Below the pieces are notes generated by a model, which saw nothing but the letters and a program-made list of their open reading frames with translations, made no database searches and was not told where the DNA came from. Source: Rhodamnia argentea (lineage: Eukaryota > Streptophyta > Magnoliopsida > Myrtales > Myrtaceae). Taken from it: a DNA stretch of 64,000 bases. Below are positions 42,907 to 54,800 of the stretch, one piece after another. The DNA lies in the NCBI RefSeq assembly GCF_020921035.1, contig NC_063159.1, positions 9,402,501-9,466,500 on the forward strand, written 5' to 3'. How positions within the stretch are numbered: the stretch's first letter is position 1; each line of letters starts with the position of its first letter. The position numbers were made by a program, and so were the translations under genes.

Positions 42907-45900
42907 ATGGCGGGGATCGGCGATAGTTGGTCGGCCAGCTCGAGCCCTAGGAGGAGGACCTGCGTCGTGATCGGCGGCCGCGGCTTCGTCGGGAGGTGGC
43001 TCGTCCTGGAGCTCCTCAAGCTCGGCAAGTGGATCGTCCGAGTCGCGGACTCCGATGAATCCCCCCAGCTCGATCCGTCGGCGGAGTGGGATGCGTTTCT
43101 CTCGCAGGCTATCTCCTCTGGTCTGGCTTCCTATCATCACCTCGACGTCCGCGACAAATCATCCGTTCTCAGAGGTGAACAGCCCTATTCGCGTTTGTGC
43201 ATGTGATCGGACGTGAAAATGTTGGATGGTGAAGATATGAGGAAAAGAACGTGTGAAGTCGGAAATGTTTGCCACATGGTGTTTCGGCTGTTGTTCTGCG
43301 TATGCGTATGGTGACGTAGCTACTTAGTTTTAGGAAACAGAAAACGGTTGGAAAAATTAGCAGAGATTGCTGCTGAATCAAACTGTTTACCGTTGTTGGG
43401 CTATGTTCGTTTAAATTCTAGGAGATCCCCGGAGAAATTGCTGGGGGTTCATACAGAAGTGTTTATTGAGTATTCTACAGCTACAGAGATTAACAAATTT
43501 GACCCTGCATTTCCATTCTAAGACATGTTCGCGTACATGTTATGTGGGAACCAAAAATTTCCCCTTGCCATGTGACAATAGTCGTGGTCATTTGCTTACT
43601 GCCATTAAGAAACTTTGCATTTCAATTTTATCTCAAATTCAAGAAATGAGTAGCACTCCATCCTCAGGGTTGAAGGGGTTTGACCGCAAAATTGCAGGCT
43701 GTTGAATGATGCGGATCAGGAAATATGAGTATGAACTGCCTTATTAAAGCAAAAGGAGCCAAAGAAATGTCCAGTGTAGAATAATAATTTGAATGGTTGT
43801 TATCTCCATGGCAGTTAATTGGCATGAGTAAGTATCAGCTGTGCTTGTTCACCTGTAATTGGAAATTTCATGCTGCTCAATTTGCAATCTGGTGGATTGC
43901 TCTGGTTGAACGTAAAATAGAAATTTCTGAGTATTCTATTCTCACAGTGTGTTGTAGATGCTATCATTCTGGTAGAGTTGAGAGTGAAACACAGTTACCA
44001 ACTGCTGTGTTTAGCATGAAATATAACTTGTCACATCTTCTTCTTCCCCTTTTATCCCTTTTTTTTGCTTTTTCATTGTCTTAGTCTTCCAACATAAAAT
44101 ATGTATGACTGATCCATTTTGGTTTTGATTTTACCTTCACAGTTATTAAAGGTTCGCAGGCTGTGTTCTATACGGATGTTACCGATTTATTCGGTCAAGA
44201 TGTCTACGACTCTTACATGATCATTGTTCAAGGTAAGAAATTGCTCCGTCAGCAATAGCAATACCATGTAGAAAGATACTTCTGGAATTAATTCAGTTGG
44301 GTGGTTAGCTGTTTTAGCCTCTTCATATGTTGATGCAGGTGTAAAAAACGTCATAAACGCTTGTAGAGAGTGCAAAGTCAAACGGCTAATATACAACAGC
44401 TCTGCAGATGTTGTTTTCGATGGTTCAAGGGACATAAATGGTGGAAATGAATCATTGCCCTACCCTTGGAAGGCATGTATCTTTCTTTGATGGAGCCATT
44501 TCACATTTTCTGAGGATTTCTTTCATTCATCCTTTCACGCACTAGTTCCTTTCGTGATCTTATCTGTTCGATGAAGCAGTATGCAGACATGTTGAGTGAC
44601 CTCAGGGCTCAAGCGGAAGCACTGGTTTTGTTTGCAAACGATATTGATGGTCTCTTGACATGTGCCCTTCGTCCTAGCAACATTTTTGGTCCTGGAGATA
44701 CGCAGCTTGTGCCAACAGTTGTAAAGCTAGCACAATCTGGCTGGATGAAGGTTTGAAAGATTTCCATGCACTTCCTCAATTAATATAAACCACCTCATTT
44801 TTTATAACTGAAGTTGTAAAAGTTCTGCATGTGTTATTGACTTTTATGACAGTCTGCGTTTTGTTACAACAATTGTTAAGTAGTATGATTGGAGCAACTC
44901 ATTCGTATCCTTGTGTTTATTTTCCCCATTTCAATTTTGTTGACCAAATTGACTGTTTATGCTACCAAATGTTCGTGGTAATGTAGTGGATTTACTCTGT
45001 GATAATGGCCGTCTAGTTTGATTTGTGAAATTTGAGTCTTCTTATTGTGATTGCATATTGCCTTTTAACTCCATCGAGAATCATTTTTAAGGTAACAGAA
45101 TTTCTCATTTCAGTTTATTATAGGAGGTGGAGAAAATAAGTGCGACTTCACCTATATTGAGAATGTAGCTCATGCCCATATTTGTGCGGAAGAAGCTTTA
45201 TGTTCTCGGATTGTCTCTGTAGCGGGAAAGGTATTATTTGGTTACATTACTGGCTGCTGATCTCTTTGCTATCCTGATTCTATTGTTGCTAATCTTGGGG
45301 CTGTTTTTAGGCATTCTTCATCACTAACAATGAACCAGTGAAGTTCTGGGAATTCACCTCTCTCTTATTGGAAGGCTTGGGATATCAAAGGTGCAGGGAA
45401 ATCTTGATTGCACTAGCACCTCCTATTGCAAATTTGGAGTCAATGTAAACCGCTGTTCTACAAATCTGAAAAACTATTAGAAATGCATTTGTACTGCACC
45501 TATCCGCAGAGCAGTTGTTGAGTTTCTTGTACTACTTAGTTGAATTATTTAGTGTCGAATTTTGCTTGCCAAAAGTGGTGGCTTTTCTCTTTTTCGTTTT
45601 CTTTTGGTTTTGGAGGATGGGTTGGAGGGGAAAATCAGGTATATTTTAGGTGGAAGCATTTTTTTTTTTTTTTCAAAAGAATAGGTTTGCTCATTTAATA
45701 GCTCTAATAAATAAAGATGACGTTGAGCTTAAATATTTTAGATACATTGCATTACTTTTATATTTGCTTGATTTGATTTCGGATAATGCGCTGGTAAGCG
45801 TGTAATTTTGACCTTTTTAAAACTGACTGTTCCCGGTAATAATCACTTCTCCTCGCTGGCTGAATATCTTTCTCTTGATTGCAGGCCTTCCATAAAGCTG

Positions 45901-48900
45901 CCTGTTAGCATGGTATACTATTTTTGCTTGCTTCTTGAAGGGATATATGAATCATTGGGCATCACAAAGAATAGTTATATGCTGTCAGCTCGCCATTCTG
46001 TTCAAATAGCCTCCAGGAATAGAACCTTTGATAGCAGTGCAGCCCGGAAGCAAGTTGAATACTTGCCAATTGTTTCCCTAGAAGTGAGCATCTTCTCTTC
46101 AGTTGTTGCTTTTTGCGCTTTGCACATTATGGAGTAGGTTTTCCCGGATTATTTAACCTTATCGATGGGTCTGTCAATGGTCCTTGCACCTGTGAGCTTC
46201 ATCAAATCTTATGTTGGGATTTCCTTTTAGGTGGAAGAGTTTGTTAGCTCATTTCAGGATATGCAAAATCTCAATCTCATCGTTTTTTAAGTTTTGATGA
46301 TGATATGTAGTTTATCAGGTTCTGGTCGTTTTCCAGATTGAGTGGAACACATCTTTTTTTCCTTGTCAACTTATATTTGGCTTCTGTTGAGCAAGTCTTA
46401 TGAGCATTAGCAGTATCAAGCAGTTCTCTTACACTTTGCATATTTTTTACTCAAACCCTAAGTGGCAAACACAAAAACCTGCTTCATTTTTGGTCCACGT
46501 CTTGGGCATTATTGCGGCATGTTTCTCTTACTTGTATTCTTTGCAATGTTGTCCTCAACTTGGATGTTCGCTTCATTGATTTGCAGCCAGTCACCGTTGT
46601 TCCCATAGTTTACTTTCACGGGGAATGTCAGTCATACTTTTTGAGCTTTCCAGCTACAACATGGTTGTCCTTGCTTAGTCTCATAATGCAAGAATGAATG
46701 TGGGTATTCACTTGTTATTGCTCAAACAGGATGGCATCGCAAGAACCATTGCATCATTCTCTCATTATTCCAGAGACTCATTTTATGGGGGACAAGGTGA
46801 TTTCCCCGAACATTCAAAAGCAGATTGGATGCTTGGTGGTGGAAAAGGTTGTGTTTTCTTTTACTCCATGATGTATAATTTTGGTTCTTTAGTGATACCA
46901 CTCTTACTGTGAATTTATCTTTTTTCTTTTTTTGTAGATATATAGTGATATTTTGCTGAAGGTTTTTATTAGATTAATGAATTAACCCTATTTCTCTGCC
47001 AGGAGAAATGGAAACCACCTTATTTCTCATTGACCTTCTCCCCGTTTTTTTTTTTTTTTTCAATTTTATGACGAGGAAACCTCCTTAGGCAGGTAAACCT
47101 TAGCCCATGAAATACCTGTGCTAAAGTTCATTAACCCATGTTTTGGTGCGAGTGCTAATTATGTTGTTTTCAAGTTGAGAATTTAATTAAGTTTTGTTTT
47201 TGGTCGAATTTAACTAAGTGTAAAAGTCTATAAATCAATGTTTTAAATTCACTATCCATGGTCAAAAGCTACATTATTTGTCTTCTTCTGGAGATGATTC
47301 TGTTCAGAATACGTTTCCCTTTGGTCAATGAAGCTCTTTAGATACTTGAATCTACAACATAGATATACTTTTTCTATATGCCTTCTCCAAGTTGCTGAAT
47401 ACTGTTTTCTGTAAAGCAACAATTGCTTAATTGAGTTTTTGCACGAATCGAATAATAGTGTAGCTGTTTCTTGATAAACATTTCTCTATCCTCCCAATGT
47501 GACTGTAACACAACATAAAAATTTAGTACATTCATTCTGCCGCTCTTTGTGGAGTAACAATGTGCAGTCAGTTGTTGTGGTGACATATGAAGGCAGGATG
47601 TTTTCAAAACATACATTGTTTGTCTCTGATCTTTGACAGCTTTTTGTTCCTTTGGCATCATCATTATTGCAAACAGAGCCTAATTGACCAAAAATCAGAC
47701 TAATTTGGTGAAGAAAATATCCGGACCAGACCTAAGCACAGCTGCCATTTCTACTTGTCGAATAGGCTAGTCTGGTCACACTATGAAAGTCCTTTCAGTT
47801 TGTCTTGTTATGCAGTGTCATGCATGCGACAAATATGTGCTTCATTACGAAACATCACTGTCTAAATTTTCTGACATATCATGCTACTGCAGTAGCGGAC
47901 ATTTTGCTTTGGAGAGATGAGAAGGAGACATTTACCTACTTTCTGGTTTCGGAGGTGTTGTTTTACTGGTTCTTCATTAGCGGAAGAAGTTTTATCTCAT
48001 CTACTGCTTATCTACTACTCATGATGACGATGGCTCTCTTTGGGTATGGTCATCTGACATCATACCTGTAAGTATGAATGCTTGTTGCTCCTACAAGTAA
48101 GATCTTTCCTGGTTTGACATCCTTTTCTAGGTCTTCTGTCAAAAGTTTCTCTTAAGTGAGGTCGTTTATGTGTCCCTGCAATTGTTGACTAATTCAAGTT
48201 CTCGTTCTGCTTAGTTCCTCTTGGCCTCTCTTTTATGCCTGAGCAGTAATATAGGCAAACTTTTTGTTTTGGAGGTTAGAATTCTGCTTTTGCAGTTCGG
48301 GTGCTTTGCTTTTGCCTATAGGCAAGAAATATTCTTTGTTTGCTATTTGATCAGTGGCTGTGTGGCAGCTTTTTCTTTTTTCTGTGGTAGTATGCAGTTT
48401 AATAATGATTGTAGAAACAGCATTATTTTTTTTCCGAAAAAAAAAATAATGATTGTAGAAGCAGCATTCATTATCCTCGCAGACAGGAATGCAATTAATA
48501 CTTTCCTTTACCAAGATCACTAGGGTAAACTTGTTGGCTTTATCAGCAAGACCGATCGTTTAGTTTTGAAATGTTTCATTGTGGATAAAGGCCTGGGATC
48601 CCTTTTGCATTTGAAAAAATTATTTTCTTGTCTGTAAGTACTCGAAGACTATTTATACTTCCTCTAGCATGGTGGCTATCGTCGGATGCGTTTTAGCATT
48701 GACTCACTAAATGATAGATCATATGCTTGGTTTTTTGTAACAGGTTTGACAAAACAGCATCTTTCTCTTGTTTTGATATTCAAAAAAGCGTGGTGGAAAA
48801 GTTGCTTGGGAGTATCATCTCGTTGTGGAACAGAGGGGTCCATATTATGAGATCATTGGCACACGGAGAGGATTGGAACATTTTCTTTGAGGTATGACCA

Positions 48901-49727
48901 CTGATGTCATGTAATTTCTTCTTATAGTAATTTGAGACTTCAGGAATTATGTCTTCTGTACTGTCATAGCAATATCCACCGTGTACTATGCCTGCTTTGC
49001 CCTTTCGGTTGTAGTAGTCTAGACTCCTTGCCGAAGAAAAGATCTAGTTTTTCTTTGTTTTCTTTTCTGGGCCAGGAAGAAAAGATCTAGGTTATTTCAT
49101 GAACGAGCAACTTGATACATTGCCAAGGAACAACTTGAAATGCTCAGGAATATCGGCACTCTTTATCATTTTTTTCTCAGTGAACCCCCTTTGTTGAGAT
49201 ATAACATCCAATGCATGCGGGAGCAGACAGATGCATTCATCTCAAATATCCGAGTTGCTGATGCTCAATTAGCTCTATATCCTCTGGGTCTAAGTTGTAA
49301 ACTAACGATGGATCTGGAGTTATAAAGTCTATTTACATGATTTTTCAAACTAATGCAGACTGCAGTCGCAATGTATTTCTTGAAGCTGATTGTATCATAT
49401 TACCTGACTTTCGCAGTTGGTGCAGGTAAGAGTTAGTGGCTATACACTAGTGCAGATTAAAGCGGCACAATATTTGTTTCTCATTCATCCTAATTGATGT
49501 CGGTTGTGATTGCAGCTCTGGTCGGTTCGTTTACTTGCTTCTTCATCTACGAACAATATGAATTGGAGATCGATGCACTTGAGAAGGTTCTGATAAGCGG
49601 AATGAAAACCTTGAAGGGATGGCTGGGGAGTTTCTTGCCTCTTTCCACAATGCTACATCACGGCAAGCAAGATTTGTGGCATGAAGACTCGTCCAAATGC
49701 CAGAAAATTGTCTGCAACGACCACTGA
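42907..49727 (+). CDS. RTN20: 3-beta-hydroxysteroid dehydrogenase-like SDR fused to a reticulon domain
   Basis: Twelve coding exons: 42907-43174, 44143-44232, 44339-44472, 44580-44750, 45114-45230, 45311-45390, 45885-46083, 46730-46847, 47893-48067, 48744-48891, 49359-49425 and 49516-49727. They give 592 residues. The N-terminal half is an extended SDR with the NAD-binding GGRGFVG (23-29), IYNSS (137-141), RPSNIFGPGD and FTYIENVAHAH. The C-terminal part from residue 393 is a reticulon domain (VADILLWRDEKETF, then hydrophobic hairpins), which should anchor the protein in ER tubules. Arabidopsis homologues are the 3BETAHSD/D and RTN19/RTN20 proteins; 3BETAHSD/D enzymes remove sterol C4-methyl groups. 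Here the usual catalytic YxxxK reads LSDLR (169-173), so Tyr and Lys are both replaced and dehydrogenase activity is doubtful. Intron 3 (44473-44579) uses a GC donor. Paralogue assignment to RTN20 is moderate. Confidence 0.9.
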
Positions 49728-51891
49728 CCACCGAACTTGACAGCATAGTTGCTCAAATGTAATTAGTAAATAGCAATCTCACTCGGGCAGGGTACAGTGA
49801 TTTGATCGTAGAATTATTTTGAGTGTCTGAAAAGGTTTTCGTTAACGTCGAGAAGTTCAGGAAATAGAAGTCTGTCCTTTTTTAAGACATCTGAATCTGA
49901 TGCAATTCAGCACACGCGGTATAGACACTGTTGACATGTAAACAGCAACTGTTCAATGTAGCACAATGGTTTTTTTCTCTCCTTTCTTCTCTCTCTTATA
50001 TTTTTTGTACTTGTACCGTTGAACCAGCCTCAATGCGAGGAATAAGCTTTGCAACGTTGTCGGGCACTTGGCAATGAGCACACAAAATAGATTCTGAGAA
50101 CAATGTATCTATAGATACTGTTTTAAAGCTTCATTAGCTTGAGACTTTGAGAGTCGGGTCGAGGATGTCGGTCCGATCAGGCGTGATGACTCTGATCCAG
50201 GATGTAGTTGAACCATGCAAAATCGTAGTATGTTTTCTACGGTTCCATTTGTTTTGTGAAATACGAAAGGTTTGGAAAATTCTTTTCTAAAAGTGATCGC
50301 TTGAAATAATTAATTAATTAAAAATATTGTATTCTCAATAACGATTTATGTCTAAAAAATTTATTGGATGATGAAAATAATTTTTGTTCATTCATATTTA
50401 TAAGGGATACAAACTATCAATTTTAAAAAAAATATTGTCTTTTATTCATGTTGATAAGGTATACAAACGATCAATTTTCAGGAAAATATTTTTTATACTA
50501 TTCATATTATGCGAAACAAATCAAGTATATGTTTCGCGAAAAATGAATGATTTAAAAAATATTTTATATCGCATATAAAATTGAACATATTATTTTCATT
50601 GTCGACGAAAATTTAAGACATAAATTATTGTCGATAACGAATCATTTCCCGTTAATTAATTATCTCACCCAATATAAACCTTTATTTTTAGGAAAATATT
50701 TTTTTAAATTATTTATTTTTCGTAAAAAAATCGGAGTGTGTGTGTATATATATAATTTTTTTTTCACTTCGAGAATCAAGGAATCAATGTCAGTGTTGGT
50801 AGAATTCCTTCCCAACTGATTTTAATATGTCATCGAATTTCGTTACGTGATCTTTCTTTATCTTTCGTAACGTCTAGACTTGTTTGGGCACCTTGAAATT
50901 ATCTTTTTTTTTAGGTCCTTATTGATGTCAACAATGTTCTTTCATCGCCGTCCTAATTCATGAAGGTTTCGCGCTAAGGCCGTTGCAATGTGATTTGCTC
51001 AATCTCGGTTGGAAGACAAAGTTGAACCCGGACAACTAAATCAAATCATTATTTTAGGATTCTATTCCTTGCTCAAAATTTATATATGAAAAGTGGGTTA
51101 ATAAATGCCTATTCGGATTATTACGGGGTGTTTTATGGAATTTTCATGCACAGAATTCGAGTTTGAAATTACCTCGTGCCTCCATTGCTTTCGTTATTTT
51201 CTGAAAATTTAAAAATTATACGAGAATTTCAAATTGAAGCCTAAAACTCTCGCAACTAATTGAGAAAATTCTAAATAAAGGCTTAAAGTGTCATCATTTT
51301 TTTCAAATAAAGGCTAAAATGAATCTTATTATAAATAAAGGTCTAAACTAGCCTCATTGATTCAAAAAAGGACCCGATTATTTTTGTCATTTATTTTTTC
51401 TTTTTTCCCTTCCTTCTCACAGATGGCGGATGCGAGGGCTGGGAAAGGGTCGCCTCACTTGGGTGTGGTGAGGGCTGCCCTCAGCCAGCCCTTGCCGGTG
51501 GCTAACTATCGATCGAGATCGGCCTCTAGCGAGAAGGAAGGGCAAAAAGCAAGAAAAAAGGAAAAAAATGAGAAAAAAGAAAAGGAAAAAGGAAAAAAAA
51601 GAGAGTAATTGATAGAAATAACATGGTCAGGTTCATCTTTGAAATAATGAGGATATTTCAGATTTTTATTTGAGAAAATAAGGTTCTTATTTTTCGACAA
51701 AAAAATAAAAATAAAAATAAGGTCCTTAATTGAAATTTTTTCTTTTGAGTAAACACAAGATTATCTGAAATGCTTTCCACACTCGGACACAAAACTCGTC
51801 CTATTCCGGGGTTCGCTTCAATCACTTTCCCTTACTCTTATCTGGTCCGCAACCTCTCAGCCGCTCCTCTAGGGTTTCCTCCCCTCCGACA
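49728..51891. other. Intergenic region between SDR-reticulon gene and FPA
   Basis: About 49728-50120 is the likely 3' UTR. From 50240 to 50760 lies an AT-rich hairpin repeat related to 9850-10095. A patch at about 51415-51530 (gcgagggctgggaaagggtc ... agcccttgccggtggctaac) matches the GC-rich patch near 32600. A/T-rich sequence follows, then the FPA leader with CTCTAGGGTTTCC (telo-box-like) at about 51867-51879. Confidence 0.55.
50240..50760. mobile_element. AT-rich hairpin MITE-like element
   Basis: Several phrases occur in both orientations: 'aaaagtgatcgcttgaaataattaa' style words on the left and 'ttaattaattatctc ... ggaaaatatttttttaaatt' on the right, with 'gcgaaaaatgaatgatttaa' against 'ttcattcatatt'. 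There is no open frame of note. It appears related to the element at 9850-10095 but longer and possibly a nest of two copies. Confidence 0.5.
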
Positions 51892-54800
51892 ATGCCGCCT
51901 CCGAGCAAGTCCATCCGGCCCTCCCACCACGGGGCCGCCAAGGAATCGGGCGGTGATCACGAGACGCCGCCCTCGAACAACCTCTGGATCGGCAACCTGT
52001 CCGCCGACGTCACCGACACGGATCTGATGGACGTGTTCGGCAAGTACGGCGCGCTCGACGCCACCTCGTACGCCTCCCGCAGCTTCGCCTTCGTCTTCTT
52101 CAAGCGCCCCGACGACGCCGCCGCCGCCAAGGACGCGCTGCAGGGGACCTCCGTGAAGGGGAACCCCATTAAGATCGAGTTCGCTCGGCCGGTTTGTACT
52201 GCTCTTTTGTGTAGATTTATTCAGCCTTCGCGGTTGTTCGTGTTTTCTTTTTGTATTCGTGTATCTCTCCGTAGAATGTTTGATGTCTGCCTGGAACAGC
52301 AATTCTGTGGTTTCAATTATCAATTGCTGCGCTTTTTTGCGATCTTCAGGTCCGGAAAGTTTGGCATAAGATCGCGCTTGATAGACTTGGCTAAGATACA
52401 ATTACAAAGACAGAAGGCGCTCATATCCTGCAAATTGCATTTCGAATGCGTTTGCAATGACAATTAGGTTTAGTTTCGAAACGTAGGCTTGGTAAAATCT
52501 CGAGAAATTGAAAAATTACAAATCTTTCAGTGGCAAGGGTTGCGAGTAGTGGGGCCTCCTACTCTTCCTATTATGTTCGGCAGTTGATATGATTTGGCTT
52601 AGGTTTCCACGGTCACTTTGGTCCTCATGCAAGGATGGTCACATTTGAAACTTAAGACTTTTAAAAATCGAAAAGGAGACTGATAGAAACAGAGATCAGC
52701 AAAAGAGAAAACCAAGGTTATGTTCCCGGCCATTATATTTTGAGTGTGTCAAAGCTACACATAATTCTTGAACTATGAGAGGGTCAAATTCCGGACGGTA
52801 CAAGCTACACTTTTGGATTCATTTTTCTTCTTTTCTTTGGCCGTAGTGGTTTAATATGACAATTTTCACATATATAAAACGGAGTTCACTATATTTTGGA
52901 TTTCCCTATTCTCTGTTCGAATCCCTTTTGATGTTTCTACGAGGTCTCATGGTGGCTATGCCTGCTTGGATGGAGGCTTTCCATAAATCTTGCGCTTTAG
53001 TTTGTGTGGTGAACTGCAATTAGCATTGCATGTTCAATTGGATCAAACATATTACTTCTTTCCAGTTTTTGTATTCATAATTGAAAAATGAAATTGAGTA
53101 GATATTTTGGCAAAAGGAAGAAAGCAGTGCATTGCAGGACTTCTATATCTTTCTTGCTTGGACACTTGCATTGCGCTAGTTGGAGTAGTTGAACCATGAG
53201 AATCTGATGCTATGTGTCGCTCACATATGAGGAAGACTCAATTGATTGCCAAGATCTACTTCTGAACTACCTATTCCTGTTCCATGCCCAGTTTGCATCA
53301 AGCATTCTTTACGATAATAATCTTTCTGCGGCAAGGCTCATGGATGTCTTTGGAAGCACTTTGAACTTTCGTCAATCAATATGTCGCGTGGCATCTGGCC
53401 TCAACTTGCCTTATTGCAAGTGGACTACCACACTCCTCTCTATTGCCTTATCTCGGTTCAGGTTATTTATGCTTTTAAACATAATCGTACATTGTCATGT
53501 GAATCTCCCTGCGAACCGCGATCCGGGTAATTGTGTCAATTTCAGTTATTCTTATGCTTGGGATTGTCGAAACTGCTGATCTGGTTGACCCACAAGATAC
53601 ACTGCCGCTAAAAGACACCAATGAGATATCCTACGTTGTTTAATCTTCTTTTTTAGGATTCTAGACTCATGGAAAAATAATGAGATAACTCGTGGTTATA
53701 CATATTGAATTAACTGAAAACTGGCACGTAGAAAAAGTGTGAAGATGACTGATAAACTACGACATGCCCGATAAGATATCCTATGTTGTTAGGCTTCTGG
53801 ACTTATGGAAAAATAACGAGATAACTCGCTGATTTACATAAATGAATTAACTGAAAACTGGCACTTTCAAAAAATGTGAAGATGACTTATAAACTACAAC
53901 ATGCCCATATTACATAATTTATGACTCCAAGGAATGCTTCGAAATTTGGTTTAAGTGGCAACTGATGTCTGCCATCACTTTTGACATTCTTGAGGAGTAT
54001 CCCTCCTCGTTCAATTCCTATACAATGGCCACTGGTTTTCCTTACGATCTAGGTCATTGTGAAATATACATCTTGATTTTTGCGCATCTCCCATGAAAAT
54101 TTCATTTTGTCTAAGCCTTTTTCACCATCGACATGTTGTTGTCAGTTTAGAACTCCCACGAGTTCCATCACTGGTGTGTATATTCCAACTGAACTTGGTT
54201 TGTCGCGTTACAGGTCTACCGTCAATTTTACATGATGAAGAAACTTATATTGTCAACATAATCGATGTTTTTTAACCACCGATTTTCACTCAAAGAAGAA
54301 GGCATTTTAGGATGGTCTAAGTGATAGAGTGGTAGTATCTATATTATGTGTTATTTCACAGTATCGAGGGTGTAACCTTAAGCTCCACATTTTAGGATGT
54401 AGCTTAATTTTTGGCAAAGCAATAATGCTTATAGATGGGAAATCTGTTTTCTTTTTCGTAACACCCCCCCAACAACAAAGTTCTAGACATGATCATTCAA
54501 GAAATGAGCTCTATGCAGCTGCTAGGCTTGCAATCATTTGGCAGAAATTTTATGAACTTGTAGGGAACTTTATTGATGATTCTCGAGGAACAAACCCGTT
54601 TATGATTTTAAAAGTTTGGCCGATCAAAAAGTAAATTGTCAGATGATACATAATCCTTTTAGAAGAGAACAGGAAGCTTCTTACAAGCTTCAGTTACTTT
54701 CTTCCTTTAAATTGGAATCATCAAATAGTGCCTCATAGGGGGTTTTCCCCTTTCAGGTTGTTTCCACTCTACATTTTGAAGCGGAGTTGTATGATGTGAT

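Noticed and set aside
51838..52401. Antisense open frame of 187 codons over FPA exon 1
   Set aside because: Exon 1 is GC-rich, which suppresses stop codons on the opposite strand; the product is low-complexity Gly/Arg/Ala-rich and unlike any protein I know.
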